Below are positions 32,253-39,613 of a DNA stretch of 64,000 nucleotides, one piece after another (the first letter of the stretch is position 1; every line of letters begins with the position of its first letter). The stretch is from Lachnospiraceae bacterium UBA2864. GTDB taxonomy: Bacteria > Bacillota > Clostridia > Lachnospirales > Lachnospiraceae. The notes under the pieces are model-generated. The model was not told the DNA's origin. It searched no databases and saw only the letters and a program-made list of their open reading frames with translations. The stretch spans positions 11,469 to 75,468 of the forward strand of contig DEFA01000025.1 of NCBI GenBank assembly GCA_002350525.1. The letters are read 5' to 3'. A program made the translations under genes and the position numbers.

Positions 32253-32750
32253 ATGAGATTATTTATAGCAATAGAACTGGAACCGAATATCAAGAATGCC
32301 CTCCTGGAAATACAAGGCAATATGAAAAAAACCGGTGTTACCGGTAACTATACCGCTATAGATAATACTCACATTACTCTTGCATTTATTGGTGATTATC
32401 CAGATCCTGATTATGTACTTCAGGCGATGGAGAATGTCAGTTTCAAGCCGTTCAACATCTCCCTTAAGGGATTTGGAAACTTCGGAGACTTATGGTGGGC
32501 TGGTCTTGATAATTCAGAAGAACTGAGAACTGTAGTCAGATCACTCCGCCATAATCTTTCCAATGCAGAGATTCCATATGATAGAAAGAAATTCTCTCCA
32601 CACATTACACTTATTCGTAAAGCTGTATGTCGTAAGGGAATGCCTGGCATATCAATACCTCACAAGTCCATGACGGTTAATAAGATAACACTCTACCGTT
32701 CTGACAGAGGAAAACATGGAATGATCTATACCGAACTTGGAAGTGTATAA
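32253..32750 (+). CDS. thpR: RNA 2',3'-cyclic phosphodiesterase (2H family)
   Basis: 165 residues with both HxTx catalytic motifs: NTHITLAFIGD (His40, Thr42) and FSPHITLIRK (His117, Thr119), and the N-terminus MRLFIAIEL typical of ThpR/LigT. The enzyme opens 2',3'-cyclic phosphates on RNA ends. In a region with HEPN- and MazF-like ribonucleases and a tRNA array it might process RNA ends, but it is also a common housekeeping gene. A terminator follows. Confidence 0.9.
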   Translation: MRLFIAIELEPNIKNALLEIQGNMKKTGVTGNYTAIDNTHITLAFIGDYPDPDYVLQAMENVSFKPFNISLKGFGNFGDLWWAGLDNSEELRTVVRSLRHNLSNAEIPYDRKKFSPHITLIRKAVCRKGMPGISIPHKSMTVNKITLYRSDRGKHGMIYTELGSV

Positions 32751-32755
32751 TACAA

Positions 32756-32805
32756 AACACGCTAAATCTCAAAATATAAACGAGGTTTAGCGTGTTATTC
32801 TTTCT
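32756..32805 (+). terminator. Terminator after thpR, possibly bidirectional
   Basis: AACACGCTAAA / TTTAGCGTGTT, 11-bp perfect stem, loop of about 18 nt, followed by ATTCTTTCTGTTTATT; on the other strand it lies 25 bp after the XRE stop at 32830. Confidence 0.8.
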
Positions 32806-32829
32806 GTTTATTCTTTATCATATTGTCCA

Positions 32830-33060
32830 CTATGCTGTCCTCCCAATAATTTCATCAATAGGAACTTCGAGGATTACAGACAGAGCATACATATTTTCAA
32901 GTGTCGGCAGTACTTCTCCCCTGAACCACTTATAGATTGAGTTTGGGTTGTTCATTCCAAGATAAACACGTAGCTCGTCAACGGTAATTCCTCTTTCTCT
33001 TCTAAGTTCATTGATCCTTGCGCCAGTACTTCTCAGATCAATGACCGGATACTCTACCAT
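32830..33060 (-). CDS. XRE-family regulator following the tRNA array
   Basis: 76 residues with a Cro/CI helix-turn-helix (INELRRERGITVDELRVYLG, NPNSIYKWFRGEVLPTLENM). Its start lies only 33 bp after the 3' end of the last tRNA on the same strand, with no terminator between, so it is probably co-transcribed with the tRNAs. The GGGAGG site fits a four-codon frame (MEKW, stop) that overlaps the real ATG, suggesting coupled re-initiation. Confidence 0.85.
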   Translation of the reverse strand: MVEYPVIDLRSTGARINELRRERGITVDELRVYLGMNNPNSIYKWFRGEVLPTLENMYALSVILEVPIDEIIGRTA

Positions 33061-33092
33061 TTTTCCATTTTACCTCCCTTCTTTAGAATTAG

Positions 33093-33166
33093 TGGATGTA
33101 AAGGGATTCGAACCCTCGACCTTCGGTTTAAGAGACCGCTACTCTGACCAACTGAGTTACACATCC
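33093..33166 (-). tRNA. tRNA-Lys(CUU)
   Basis: 74 nt, acceptor GGATGTG/TACATCC, anticodon loop CTCTTAA giving CUU, normal TTCGAAT T-loop, no encoded CCA. Last tRNA of the array. Confidence 0.9.
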
Positions 33167-33171
33167 AAAAG

Positions 33172-33243
33172 CACCCGTGGTAGGACTCGAACCTACAACC
33201 TTCTCCTTAACAGGGAGCCGAACTACCATTGTTCTACACGGAT
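33172..33243 (-). tRNA. tRNA-Asn(GUU)
   Basis: 72 nt, acceptor ATCCGTG/CACGGGT with one G-T pair, anticodon loop CTGTTAA giving GUU, discriminator G, no encoded CCA. Confidence 0.9.
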
Positions 33244-33247
33244 ATAG

Positions 33248-33320
33248 TGAGTGTAGAGGGATTTGAACCCTCGACCTACGGGTTAAAGGCCCGTTGCTCT
33301 GCCAACTAAGCTACACACTC
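33248..33320 (-). tRNA. tRNA-Lys(UUU) with C33
   Basis: 73 nt, acceptor GAGTGTG/TACACTC. Anticodon arm ACGGG-CCTTTAA-CCCGT gives anticodon UUU, but position 33 is C instead of the near-universal U. The stems are otherwise perfect, so it may still be functional. Confidence 0.85.
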
Positions 33321-33323
33321 ATA

Positions 33324-33397
33324 TTGCAGAAATGAGACTCGAACTCATGACCTTTTCCGTATGAAGGAACTGCTCTCACCAACTGAGCTACTCTGCA
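33324..33397 (-). tRNA. tRNA-Met(CAU)
   Basis: 74 nt, acceptor TGCAGAG/TTCTGCA with a paired T1-A72, so not the initiator type; anticodon loop TTCATAC. Could be elongator Met or a lysidine-modified Ile tRNA; sequence alone does not settle it. Confidence 0.85.
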
Positions 33398-33403
33398 TTA
33401 TTA

Positions 33404-33477
33404 TAGGAAAGGGGAGATTCGAACTCCCGACACACGGCTTATAAGGCCGCCGCTCTCACCTGCTGAGCTACTTTCCT
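33404..33477 (-). tRNA. tRNA-Ile(UAU)
   Basis: 74 nt, acceptor AGGAAAG/CTTTCCT, anticodon stem GCGGC/GCCGT with loop CTTATAA giving UAU. This species, which reads AUA without lysidine modification, is rare in bacteria. Confidence 0.88.
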
Positions 33478-33482
33478 TTGGA

Positions 33483-33553
33483 CAGCCGACCTTGGATTCG
33501 AACCAAGAACCTCTGAGTCAGAGTCAGATGTGTTACCATTACACCAATCGGCT
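33483..33553 (-). tRNA. tRNA-Gln(CUG)
   Basis: 71 nt, acceptor AGCCGAT/GTCGGCT, anticodon loop CTCTGAC giving CUG, discriminator G. Confidence 0.9.
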
Positions 33554-33556
33554 ATA

Positions 33557-33627
33557 CTAGCAGTACGGGAATTGAACCCGTATTACAGGAGTCAAAGTCC
33601 CGTGTCTTACCATTAGACGAACTGCCA
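33557..33627 (-). tRNA. tRNA-Gln(UUG)
   Basis: 71 nt, acceptor TGGCAGT/ACTGCTA, anticodon loop CTTTGAC giving UUG, discriminator G. Three bases separate it from tRNA-Gln(CUG). Confidence 0.9.
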
Positions 33628-33629
33628 AG

Positions 33630-33702
33630 TGGGAAGAACAGGACTCGAACCTGTACCGCATGGAGCTTCAACCCATCGCTCTACCATTGGAGCTATCTTC
33701 CC
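33630..33702 (-). tRNA. tRNA-Phe(GAA)
   Basis: 73 nt, acceptor GGGAAGA/TCTTCCC, anticodon loop TTGAAGC giving GAA. First tRNA of the array on the minus strand. Confidence 0.92.
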
Positions 33703-34027
33703 AAAATATGCATAAAAATAACCGCCTGCCTTATTAGACAAGCGGTGTGCATACATTAATATATCTGCATTTAAAATCAGACAAACTTTTCTCTACACAT
33801 ACTCTCTAATAAGGACATCAAAACTAGTCCAGATTTCTTATTATTAAAGAACTGAACGTTTTTCTGCATCTTATTAAATTGTATGTTTCTAAGAGCGTAC
33901 ATTGTATTCCTTACCTTTCATAATTTAGTCTTTGAAGGTTACTTATTTCCTTCGTCTCTCATAATCTAACACTTTATCTGGATATATGCAAGTAACCTTG
34001 TGGGTTAAATAATAATCGATATATTAT
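33703..34027 (-). promoter_or_regulatory. Leader of the tRNA array: hairpin and weak promoter, otherwise empty
   Basis: A hairpin ACCGCTTG / CAGGCGGT (33721-33746) is followed on the minus strand by TTATTTTTAT just before tRNA-Phe; it could be a terminator or attenuator. A weak promoter TTGTCT, 17 bp, TATTAA lies at 33756-33784. The rest (33785-34027) shows no gene or recognised RNA. Confidence 0.45.
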
Positions 34028-34294
34028 TTAATCTTCATCCGACTCTCCCCACACAATCTCAGTATTATATTTCTCTTTTATAAAATCACAAATAGTAGAT
34101 AGATATTCTAAATACACCTGATAATGAACATCAGGTCCAGGATGGATGTCCCATGCCGAATCACTTCGATCATTATCATACACTATTTTTTCAAGATTCC
34201 TTATTTCCTCTATTAGTGAATCTCTCTCATTAATCAATTGCTCAAAAGAGTCGTTTTTATGTTCATCAATATAAGAATTAGGACTTATCATCAT
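34028..34294 (-). CDS. Hypothetical protein, 88 residues
   Basis: A short acidic, helical protein starting MMISPNSYIDEHKNDSFEQL at an ATG with AGGAGG nine bases upstream; the frame runs further up but overlaps the previous gene. Contains RDSLIEEIRNLEKIVYDNDR (coiled-coil-like) and a Trp-rich WDIHPGPDVHYQVYLEY. I do not recognise it. It follows the gene at 34308-34670 by 13 bp and closes the cluster 35807-34028, which has the look of a toxin-immunity or stress cassette. Confidence 0.55.
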   Translation of the reverse strand: MMISPNSYIDEHKNDSFEQLINERDSLIEEIRNLEKIVYDNDRSDSAWDIHPGPDVHYQVYLEYLSTICDFIKEKYNTEIVWGESDED

Positions 34295-34307
34295 GGCTAA
34301 CCACCTC

Positions 34308-34670
34308 CTATATCTTAGGATACTTTTCAATTCCTAATGAATATCTTACTTCAGCTTTGAGTTCTTCCTCAGAAAGGTTATATGGGAAGGGCTCTGCATC
34401 CTCGAATATTGTATCTACAGAATCTCCGAACGAAAAAACTATAAAAGGTCGATCCGGCTGAAAGTGATTCTCCAGCCAAAAATACTCATCTTTGAATTTA
34501 AAAATTTTCATTTCTAAAGTTTCACTAACCGGATCTTTATCACCTGATATAGTTGTAAACTTCTGCAGTTTAGAACAAATATATTTAGCTCCAAGAGACT
34601 GAGCATAATTCTGTACAAATTCAATAGCCTTATTATATTCTTCCTCTGCATGATTTGTATATGGCCACAT
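34308..34670 (-). CDS. Hypothetical protein, 120 residues
   Basis: Starts MWPYTNHAEEEYNKAIEFVQ with AAGGAG five bases before ATG. A helix then a beta sheet (KFTTISGDKDPVSETLEMKI, FKDEYFWLENHFQPDRPFIV) suggests an alpha/beta domain like those in immunity proteins. No family recognised. It lies 9 bp after the SseB-domain gene. Confidence 0.6.
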   Translation of the reverse strand: MWPYTNHAEEEYNKAIEFVQNYAQSLGAKYICSKLQKFTTISGDKDPVSETLEMKIFKFKDEYFWLENHFQPDRPFIVFSFGDSVDTIFEDAEPFPYNLSEEELKAEVRYSLGIEKYPKI

Positions 34671-34679
34671 AATAGCTCC

Positions 34680-35807
34680 TTAGTTCTGAATCCTTGACTT
34701 CATATTTTCTACAACGTCCCATATCTTATCTTCTAGGATAAATGAATCACCAAAAGCATTTAATACGATCCCCACAGGCTTCTTTTCGTTATTTCGCGCC
34801 AGTGGTATCACTTCTAGCATATGCTTCTGGACTTTTGAAAAATGATCCCCGTATTCTCCCATAGCTTCTTCATTAGAAAAAATCGGGAAGAAATACTCGT
34901 CACCATTTTTAAGAATATCAGGTACAAGACGAGTTTCATCGTGAGCAGTAAATTCCAATCCCTTCAACTTAGTCAGATCATCTCCTGCACTTTTAATCAT
35001 TTCCTGAAATCTAGCATTATCCGCATCACTCATAATAGCATTGCATGGTACCCACACATAGCTATCTCTGAGAATCTCTAATATATCCAGGAAATTCGGT
35101 TCATTTCGATCTGCATTAAACTTTGCTACAGCAGCTTCAAGCATACTTCCATCTTCTAGATCTTCAGCCGTAATCTTAGCGCTTGGATTCATATCTGAAA
35201 TGCAAATAAACCTCTCATCCTCAGTTTTCTGAACAAAGAAAGCAACGGTTTCACCATTATGATATCCAAAGTCCTGATTTGGCTCGTTAAGAAGTGTACC
35301 AATAAAATAATGATCACCAAGTCCTGTTATTCTGACCCAGCACCCTTCAGGTTCTAAGTCTTCTTTATAAAGAAAAACCATAATATCGTCCGGATAATGC
35401 TCATGACGACACGAATCCAAGAATGGCATTTCTCTTGTCTTTTCAACCTGCTCATTAGCATCGTAGTTATGGAGTATATCTATTCGATCAGCATAGCGAT
35501 CTGAAAGCTTACCATCCTCATCATCAAAGTATAAAAAATCGTCATCAGGATCAATTGCACCAACCCTAATAAAAGACCTTATCTCTTTAGATGGTTCTTC
35601 AAAACTTGCTTTATCTCCTTCGACATGAGCCGCAGCAATAACTTCAAGCGTAAGTCCAGCCTCTTTATCTATATATCCATATACAAGAATTCCATTTGCC
35701 GTTTCAGCTCCAGGGAAGCCTTCTATAGATTGTATTGTTTTTTCTGTAAGAGGAATAACACAAAAATTATGATAAAAACCTCTAAACCCCGTTTCGTTAT
35801 AGTTCAT
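34680..35807 (-). CDS. SseB-domain protein with N-terminal DUF2314/DUF2185-like region
   Basis: 375 residues. The C-terminal 120 residues have the SseB pattern: VWVPCNAIM, a FFPIFSNEEAMGEYGDHFSK segment and a GIVLNAFGDSFIL end. The middle (CWVRITGLGDHYFIGTLLNE, GETVAFFVQKTEDERFICIS) resembles DUF2185/DUF2314 folds found in immunity proteins. SseB-type proteins occur near type VII and polymorphic toxin loci, so an immunity role is possible (inference), though no toxin gene is visible. GGGGG precedes ATG; first member of a cluster with the two small genes downstream. Confidence 0.7.
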   Translation of the reverse strand: MNYNETGFRGFYHNFCVIPLTEKTIQSIEGFPGAETANGILVYGYIDKEAGLTLEVIAAAHVEGDKASFEEPSKEIRSFIRVGAIDPDDDFLYFDDEDGKLSDRYADRIDILHNYDANEQVEKTREMPFLDSCRHEHYPDDIMVFLYKEDLEPEGCWVRITGLGDHYFIGTLLNEPNQDFGYHNGETVAFFVQKTEDERFICISDMNPSAKITAEDLEDGSMLEAAVAKFNADRNEPNFLDILEILRDSYVWVPCNAIMSDADNARFQEMIKSAGDDLTKLKGLEFTAHDETRLVPDILKNGDEYFFPIFSNEEAMGEYGDHFSKVQKHMLEVIPLARNNEKKPVGIVLNAFGDSFILEDKIWDVVENMKSRIQN

Positions 35808-35818
35808 ATTTACCCCCT

Positions 35819-36088
35819 TTACCTCATCAGTTTTTCAAATACCATTGTAGCCTGAATCTTATCTCCACCCATAAATCCTTTAGAACCTGAGGAAGTTGTA
35901 GAGATTGTATGTAATCTGTATCCCTTTCTTGCCTGCTCATTGATGACTCTTTGAAGATTCGAAAGACTTGACACTCCTGATCCTGTACCAATAAATTTTT
36001 CAGTTAAAACAACCTGTACAACTACATAGATATCATCATTACTACCTACTCCCTGTCCTTTTCCTGCATCAAAACCAAATCCAGCCAT
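35819..36088 (-). CDS. DUF4177-like small protein
   Basis: 89 residues from the ATG with AAGGAGG upstream (MAGFGFDAGKGQGVGSNDDI). The part DIYVVVQVVLTEKFI ... LQRVINEQARKGYRLHTIST ... ATMVFEKLMR matches the DUF4177 fold: strand, helix ending in a GY/GW, strands ending in FEK/FER. The same fold ends TIR-3 at 16324-18393. Function unknown. First gene of the 36088-34028 cluster. Confidence 0.7.
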   Translation of the reverse strand: MAGFGFDAGKGQGVGSNDDIYVVVQVVLTEKFIGTGSGVSSLSNLQRVINEQARKGYRLHTISTTSSGSKGFMGGDKIQATMVFEKLMR

Positions 36089-36300
36089 AGTAACTACCTC
36101 CTTAAAATAGAATTTCATTATCTTATAGTTTTAATCAACTATGTTATAAGTATCTATCTTAAGGATAAAGCTTTAGATGTCCCTTATTCAGTACAGCTCG
36201 ATTTTGGTTTTTCCTTATCATTCAGGAATCACATGATATTATGTAATACCTTCCATGATAATCGTCATAAATAAGTCTTGTGATATCTCATTTATAGAAT

Positions 36301-36338
36301 ATGTGCAACCAGACAAATACCTTATCATGGTTGCACAT
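36301..36338 (-). other. Perfect 11-bp hairpin between flavodoxin and DUF4177 genes
   Basis: ATGTGCAACCA (36301-36311) and TGGTTGCACAT (36328-36338). On the minus strand it lies 36 bp after the flavodoxin stop but lacks a U run, so it may be a weak terminator or an operator. Confidence 0.5.
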
Positions 36339-36373
36339 ACTAATATCACATTCATTAATCTATACGAAAAGTG

Positions 36374-36856
36374 TTAGATATACTTCTCGGCAAATGCCTT
36401 CAGCTCATCATCTGACTTATCACCATTAAGAATATCACCATTTATAACCTCTGCTCCTGGAGCACTTGGTGCAAGCTCCTCAGCTGATTTACCAAGGGAT
36501 GTAGAACCACCGGATGTAGCAAATAGAATTATCTTCTTACCAGCCAAATCATAGCTCTCAACAAATGTATTTATGATGGTTGGGCACACATACCACCATA
36601 CAGGAAATCCAATAAATATAGTGTCATACTGTCCTATATCCTCTACTGGTTCACTTCCTATAGCTGGTCTGCTAGATTTGTCCTGCATCTCAACAGAACT
36701 ACGTGAACTCTTATCCTTCCAATCGAGATGTGCATTCGTATATGGAACTTCCGGTACTATTTCATAGATATCCGCACCTATAACCTTTGCAAGTTTAGTT
36801 GCAACAACACCTGTTGTTCCTGTTGCTGAAAAATATGCTACTAATATTTTAGACAT
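36374..36856 (-). CDS. Flavodoxin
   Basis: 160 residues starting MSKILVAYFSATGTTGVVA, where FSATGTTG is the FMN phosphate-binding loop (residues 8-15). FIGFPVWWYVCPTIINTF and FATSGGSTSLGKSAEE are the 60s and 90s flavin loops. AGGAG precedes the chosen ATG. Eight to fifteen bases after the DUF262-family gene, so it is possibly the last gene of the defence operon, which would be unusual; it may equally be ordinary metabolism cut off by the element. Confidence 0.9.
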   Translation of the reverse strand: MSKILVAYFSATGTTGVVATKLAKVIGADIYEIVPEVPYTNAHLDWKDKSSRSSVEMQDKSSRPAIGSEPVEDIGQYDTIFIGFPVWWYVCPTIINTFVESYDLAGKKIILFATSGGSTSLGKSAEELAPSAPGAEVINGDILNGDKSDDELKAFAEKYI

Positions 36857-36870
36857 AAACACTTTCTCCT

Positions 36871-39441
36871 TTACATCAAAGTATTCTCATCATTCCATCT
36901 ATTTGAAATATCTGCTTCAAATTTCTTTATCTCATCAAACATACCATCTAATTGTTTCATGATAATTTCAGCAGTGTCATCATCCGTATTCTTATATACA
37001 GGCGATTTAAAATATAACTTATATCCCTTTGTAAGATCACCTAGATTAAGCAATTCAGCTAGATGCATGAACGCGACTTTCATATCATTACTAAGATTTC
37101 TACAATAGAAATAAAGCTGTATAAACATTTCCCCTTTTTTATTTGCTATCTCATAAAAATAGAAATTTGATGTTTTCCAAGGACTTAGTTTCTCAGTAGA
37201 TATCGGAATTATCGAATCAAGAAATGGAGTTGTAAATCTCACCAAACTTCCTTGACTATTCTTCGGATCAAAACCAATATTTGATATACTCTTATTTTTT
37301 TCACACCATTCCTTTTCTACTTTAATACGATCCAAATCATTTTCTTTTGACGAATTAGGCCGTGCACTATAAACAAAGTCCTCTTCAACATCAAGATTAT
37401 GTTTTTTCAACAATTCTCTGATAAAGCTTATACAGTCAAACGCCGAATACCCAGTACTAATATAAATATCACAATCCTTTTTTAACTTAATTGGATTTCG
37501 AACAGCAGAATCGTCATAAGAAAACACAGGGTTCATCCAAGAAGGGAATACCTCTTTTGAACTGGCCATCTGTTCAATAACACTACTATCAAGCTCATAT
37601 AATTTCTGAGCAACAGACCTCACCATAACTGCAAAGCTATCAACGTTAACTCTTTCACCCAACAACTCATAGTAATTTACATATTTGTACGTAGCATTAC
37701 TAGAATCAGCTGCTGTATATAATGAATACCTAGGATCTTTGAATTCGATTTTTTCAGCAGGTTGTTCAATAGGAAACAATTTTATTATAAGTGAAGATAA
37801 ACGATTTGCTCTTGCCTCAATTGTTTCTGCATTCCAATAGTCTTTATCCTTAACATCACTATACAGAACAACAACATGTGTCACCTCATCAGATAAAAGG
37901 TCTTTCTTATCTAAAAATGGTTTATCTCCAAGCTCGCTGTTATAGCCAGTTAATGTAAGATTTCCAAGTGTATGTAAATAACGTTCTCTAACTGTCTCCC
38001 AGTCATCACCAAGCATCTTCTGCCATGCCGATGATAAATTCTTATTCTGTGGCATAATATGCTCTATTGTCAGATTATCTGTTACTACACTTTCTTTACC
38101 TTGGTTTTCTATTGTAGCTAAAAGATATTTACATAGCGCATTTTTACGGTAAAGATTTTTTTCTTTCAATGCAGTTTCAAAATATTCATCATTTGGAATT
38201 GCATCCTTAGATGTAACTTGAAGCATAAACGAAACTATCGCATCATAATAATGTTCCTTATTCTCTACTCTACTAAAAACACGGCTATATAACGTCTTAT
38301 AAAAACCTCTCAATGAGTTGGAACCTATTTCGCAAATTAATCTTCGAATATTATAACTGAGTAACAGTCTAAGCACCTTCCCAAGTTCACTCTGATCAAT
38401 AATACCATTCTCGTAGTCATCAAAAATATCAAAAAGGAATAGATAGACTGTCGTCTGATTCAATCTCCGCAAACCTGAAAGTGATGCATTTATATCATCG
38501 CTTAAATTTTTATCGCCATAATAAAATGTATGATAATACTTAGCATAATGTAGTATCTCTTGAAGCATCGACTCATTAGTATATAGCCCTTCTCTATACA
38601 CTTGTTTAAAATCAGAATAAGCATTACTTTCTTTTGTAAAGCCATCTAATTTCAAATTAAGGTAATCTAAGAAATAACTTTCTAGACGATCTTTTGAAAG
38701 AAGTTCCTGAGTAGGGAGCCAGTAGTCTTCATATAATCTGTCTTGATCATCATCTGTCATAAGAACATAATTTCTAATCAAATCTGCCAAACCAAGCTTA
38801 ATACCGGTAGAATTAATTCTTTCAAATATCTCCTGTGCATCATCATCTTGATCCAAACGAATATCTGCGCAAATCAGATTATCCATTCCATCATGAATCA
38901 TCATTACCGAATTATCAGCGTCTTCTTTTAGAAATTCCTGTATTAATTTTTTAAACAACATATAATTATGATAGATAATCCCATTTTTGCTTTTATTCAT
39001 ACTATCTATCTGACCAGACATCAATAATTGAAGCTGATCATTATCTGTCTTAACAGGTTTAAGTTTTAACTTGCTTTTTTCATCAAGATTATATCTATTA
39101 AACTTATCCTCATTATACAGATACTTTTCCAAGGACTCTTTGTCAGCAGAATCCTCAGCACAATCAGCAAGTGCTTTTAGTAAAATGTATAGAGTCGTAA
39201 ATCTTTGCTGTCCATCAATGATAATATAATAATCAATATGATTCTTTGAATTAAGCGGTGCATAAACAAACGAACCACAAAAATGAGGTCTATCTTTCTT
39301 ATAAGCTAACACAATATCTTCAAACAATTTTTCACACTGTTCAGATGTCCAGGCATAATCACGCTGATATACCGGTATACAGTATTGTTTTTTATTTGGC
39401 TGAATATAATCATTCAGTATTCTTCCGCTATCAATCCTCAT
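36871..39441 (-). CDS. DUF262-DUF1524 protein, GmrSD-like type IV restriction family
   Basis: 856 residues. N-terminal DUF262 (ParB/Srx-like NTPase) shows YCIPVYQRDYAWT and IDGQQRFTTLYIL (about 78), with EIFERINSTG further on. The DUF1524 HNH nuclease part has LTIEHIMPQNKNL (about 462) and LHTLGNLTLTGYNSELG (about 495), the His..His..Asn metal site. The C-terminal 250 residues are an extra domain of unknown role. GmrSD relatives cut DNA carrying modified bases. It follows the UvrD-like gene with a 172-bp gap, so it may be co-transcribed or a separate unit of the island. Confidence 0.88.
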   Translation of the reverse strand: MRIDSGRILNDYIQPNKKQYCIPVYQRDYAWTSEQCEKLFEDIVLAYKKDRPHFCGSFVYAPLNSKNHIDYYIIIDGQQRFTTLYILLKALADCAEDSADKESLEKYLYNEDKFNRYNLDEKSKLKLKPVKTDNDQLQLLMSGQIDSMNKSKNGIIYHNYMLFKKLIQEFLKEDADNSVMMIHDGMDNLICADIRLDQDDDAQEIFERINSTGIKLGLADLIRNYVLMTDDDQDRLYEDYWLPTQELLSKDRLESYFLDYLNLKLDGFTKESNAYSDFKQVYREGLYTNESMLQEILHYAKYYHTFYYGDKNLSDDINASLSGLRRLNQTTVYLFLFDIFDDYENGIIDQSELGKVLRLLLSYNIRRLICEIGSNSLRGFYKTLYSRVFSRVENKEHYYDAIVSFMLQVTSKDAIPNDEYFETALKEKNLYRKNALCKYLLATIENQGKESVVTDNLTIEHIMPQNKNLSSAWQKMLGDDWETVRERYLHTLGNLTLTGYNSELGDKPFLDKKDLLSDEVTHVVVLYSDVKDKDYWNAETIEARANRLSSLIIKLFPIEQPAEKIEFKDPRYSLYTAADSSNATYKYVNYYELLGERVNVDSFAVMVRSVAQKLYELDSSVIEQMASSKEVFPSWMNPVFSYDDSAVRNPIKLKKDCDIYISTGYSAFDCISFIRELLKKHNLDVEEDFVYSARPNSSKENDLDRIKVEKEWCEKNKSISNIGFDPKNSQGSLVRFTTPFLDSIIPISTEKLSPWKTSNFYFYEIANKKGEMFIQLYFYCRNLSNDMKVAFMHLAELLNLGDLTKGYKLYFKSPVYKNTDDDTAEIIMKQLDGMFDEIKKFEADISNRWNDENTLM

Positions 39442-39613
39442 ATTAGTTCACCCTCATATTGTAAATCATATAGATTATAACAACTTACTGTTCAAATCTC
39501 CTATAGTACAAATATAAAACCTCAAATTTCCAAGTTTAATATAGTGCCCAATTATTCTGGTAACAACTTCTCTATATTTCTCTTCAATATCGAAAAACAC
39601 TATATTTCTAAAA

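Noticed and set aside
33011..33247. Plus-strand frame of 78 codons ending in VDVKGFEPSTFGLRDR-like sequence
   Set aside because: It is the translation of the antisense strand of tRNA-Lys and tRNA-Asn genes, a well-known artefact in databases.
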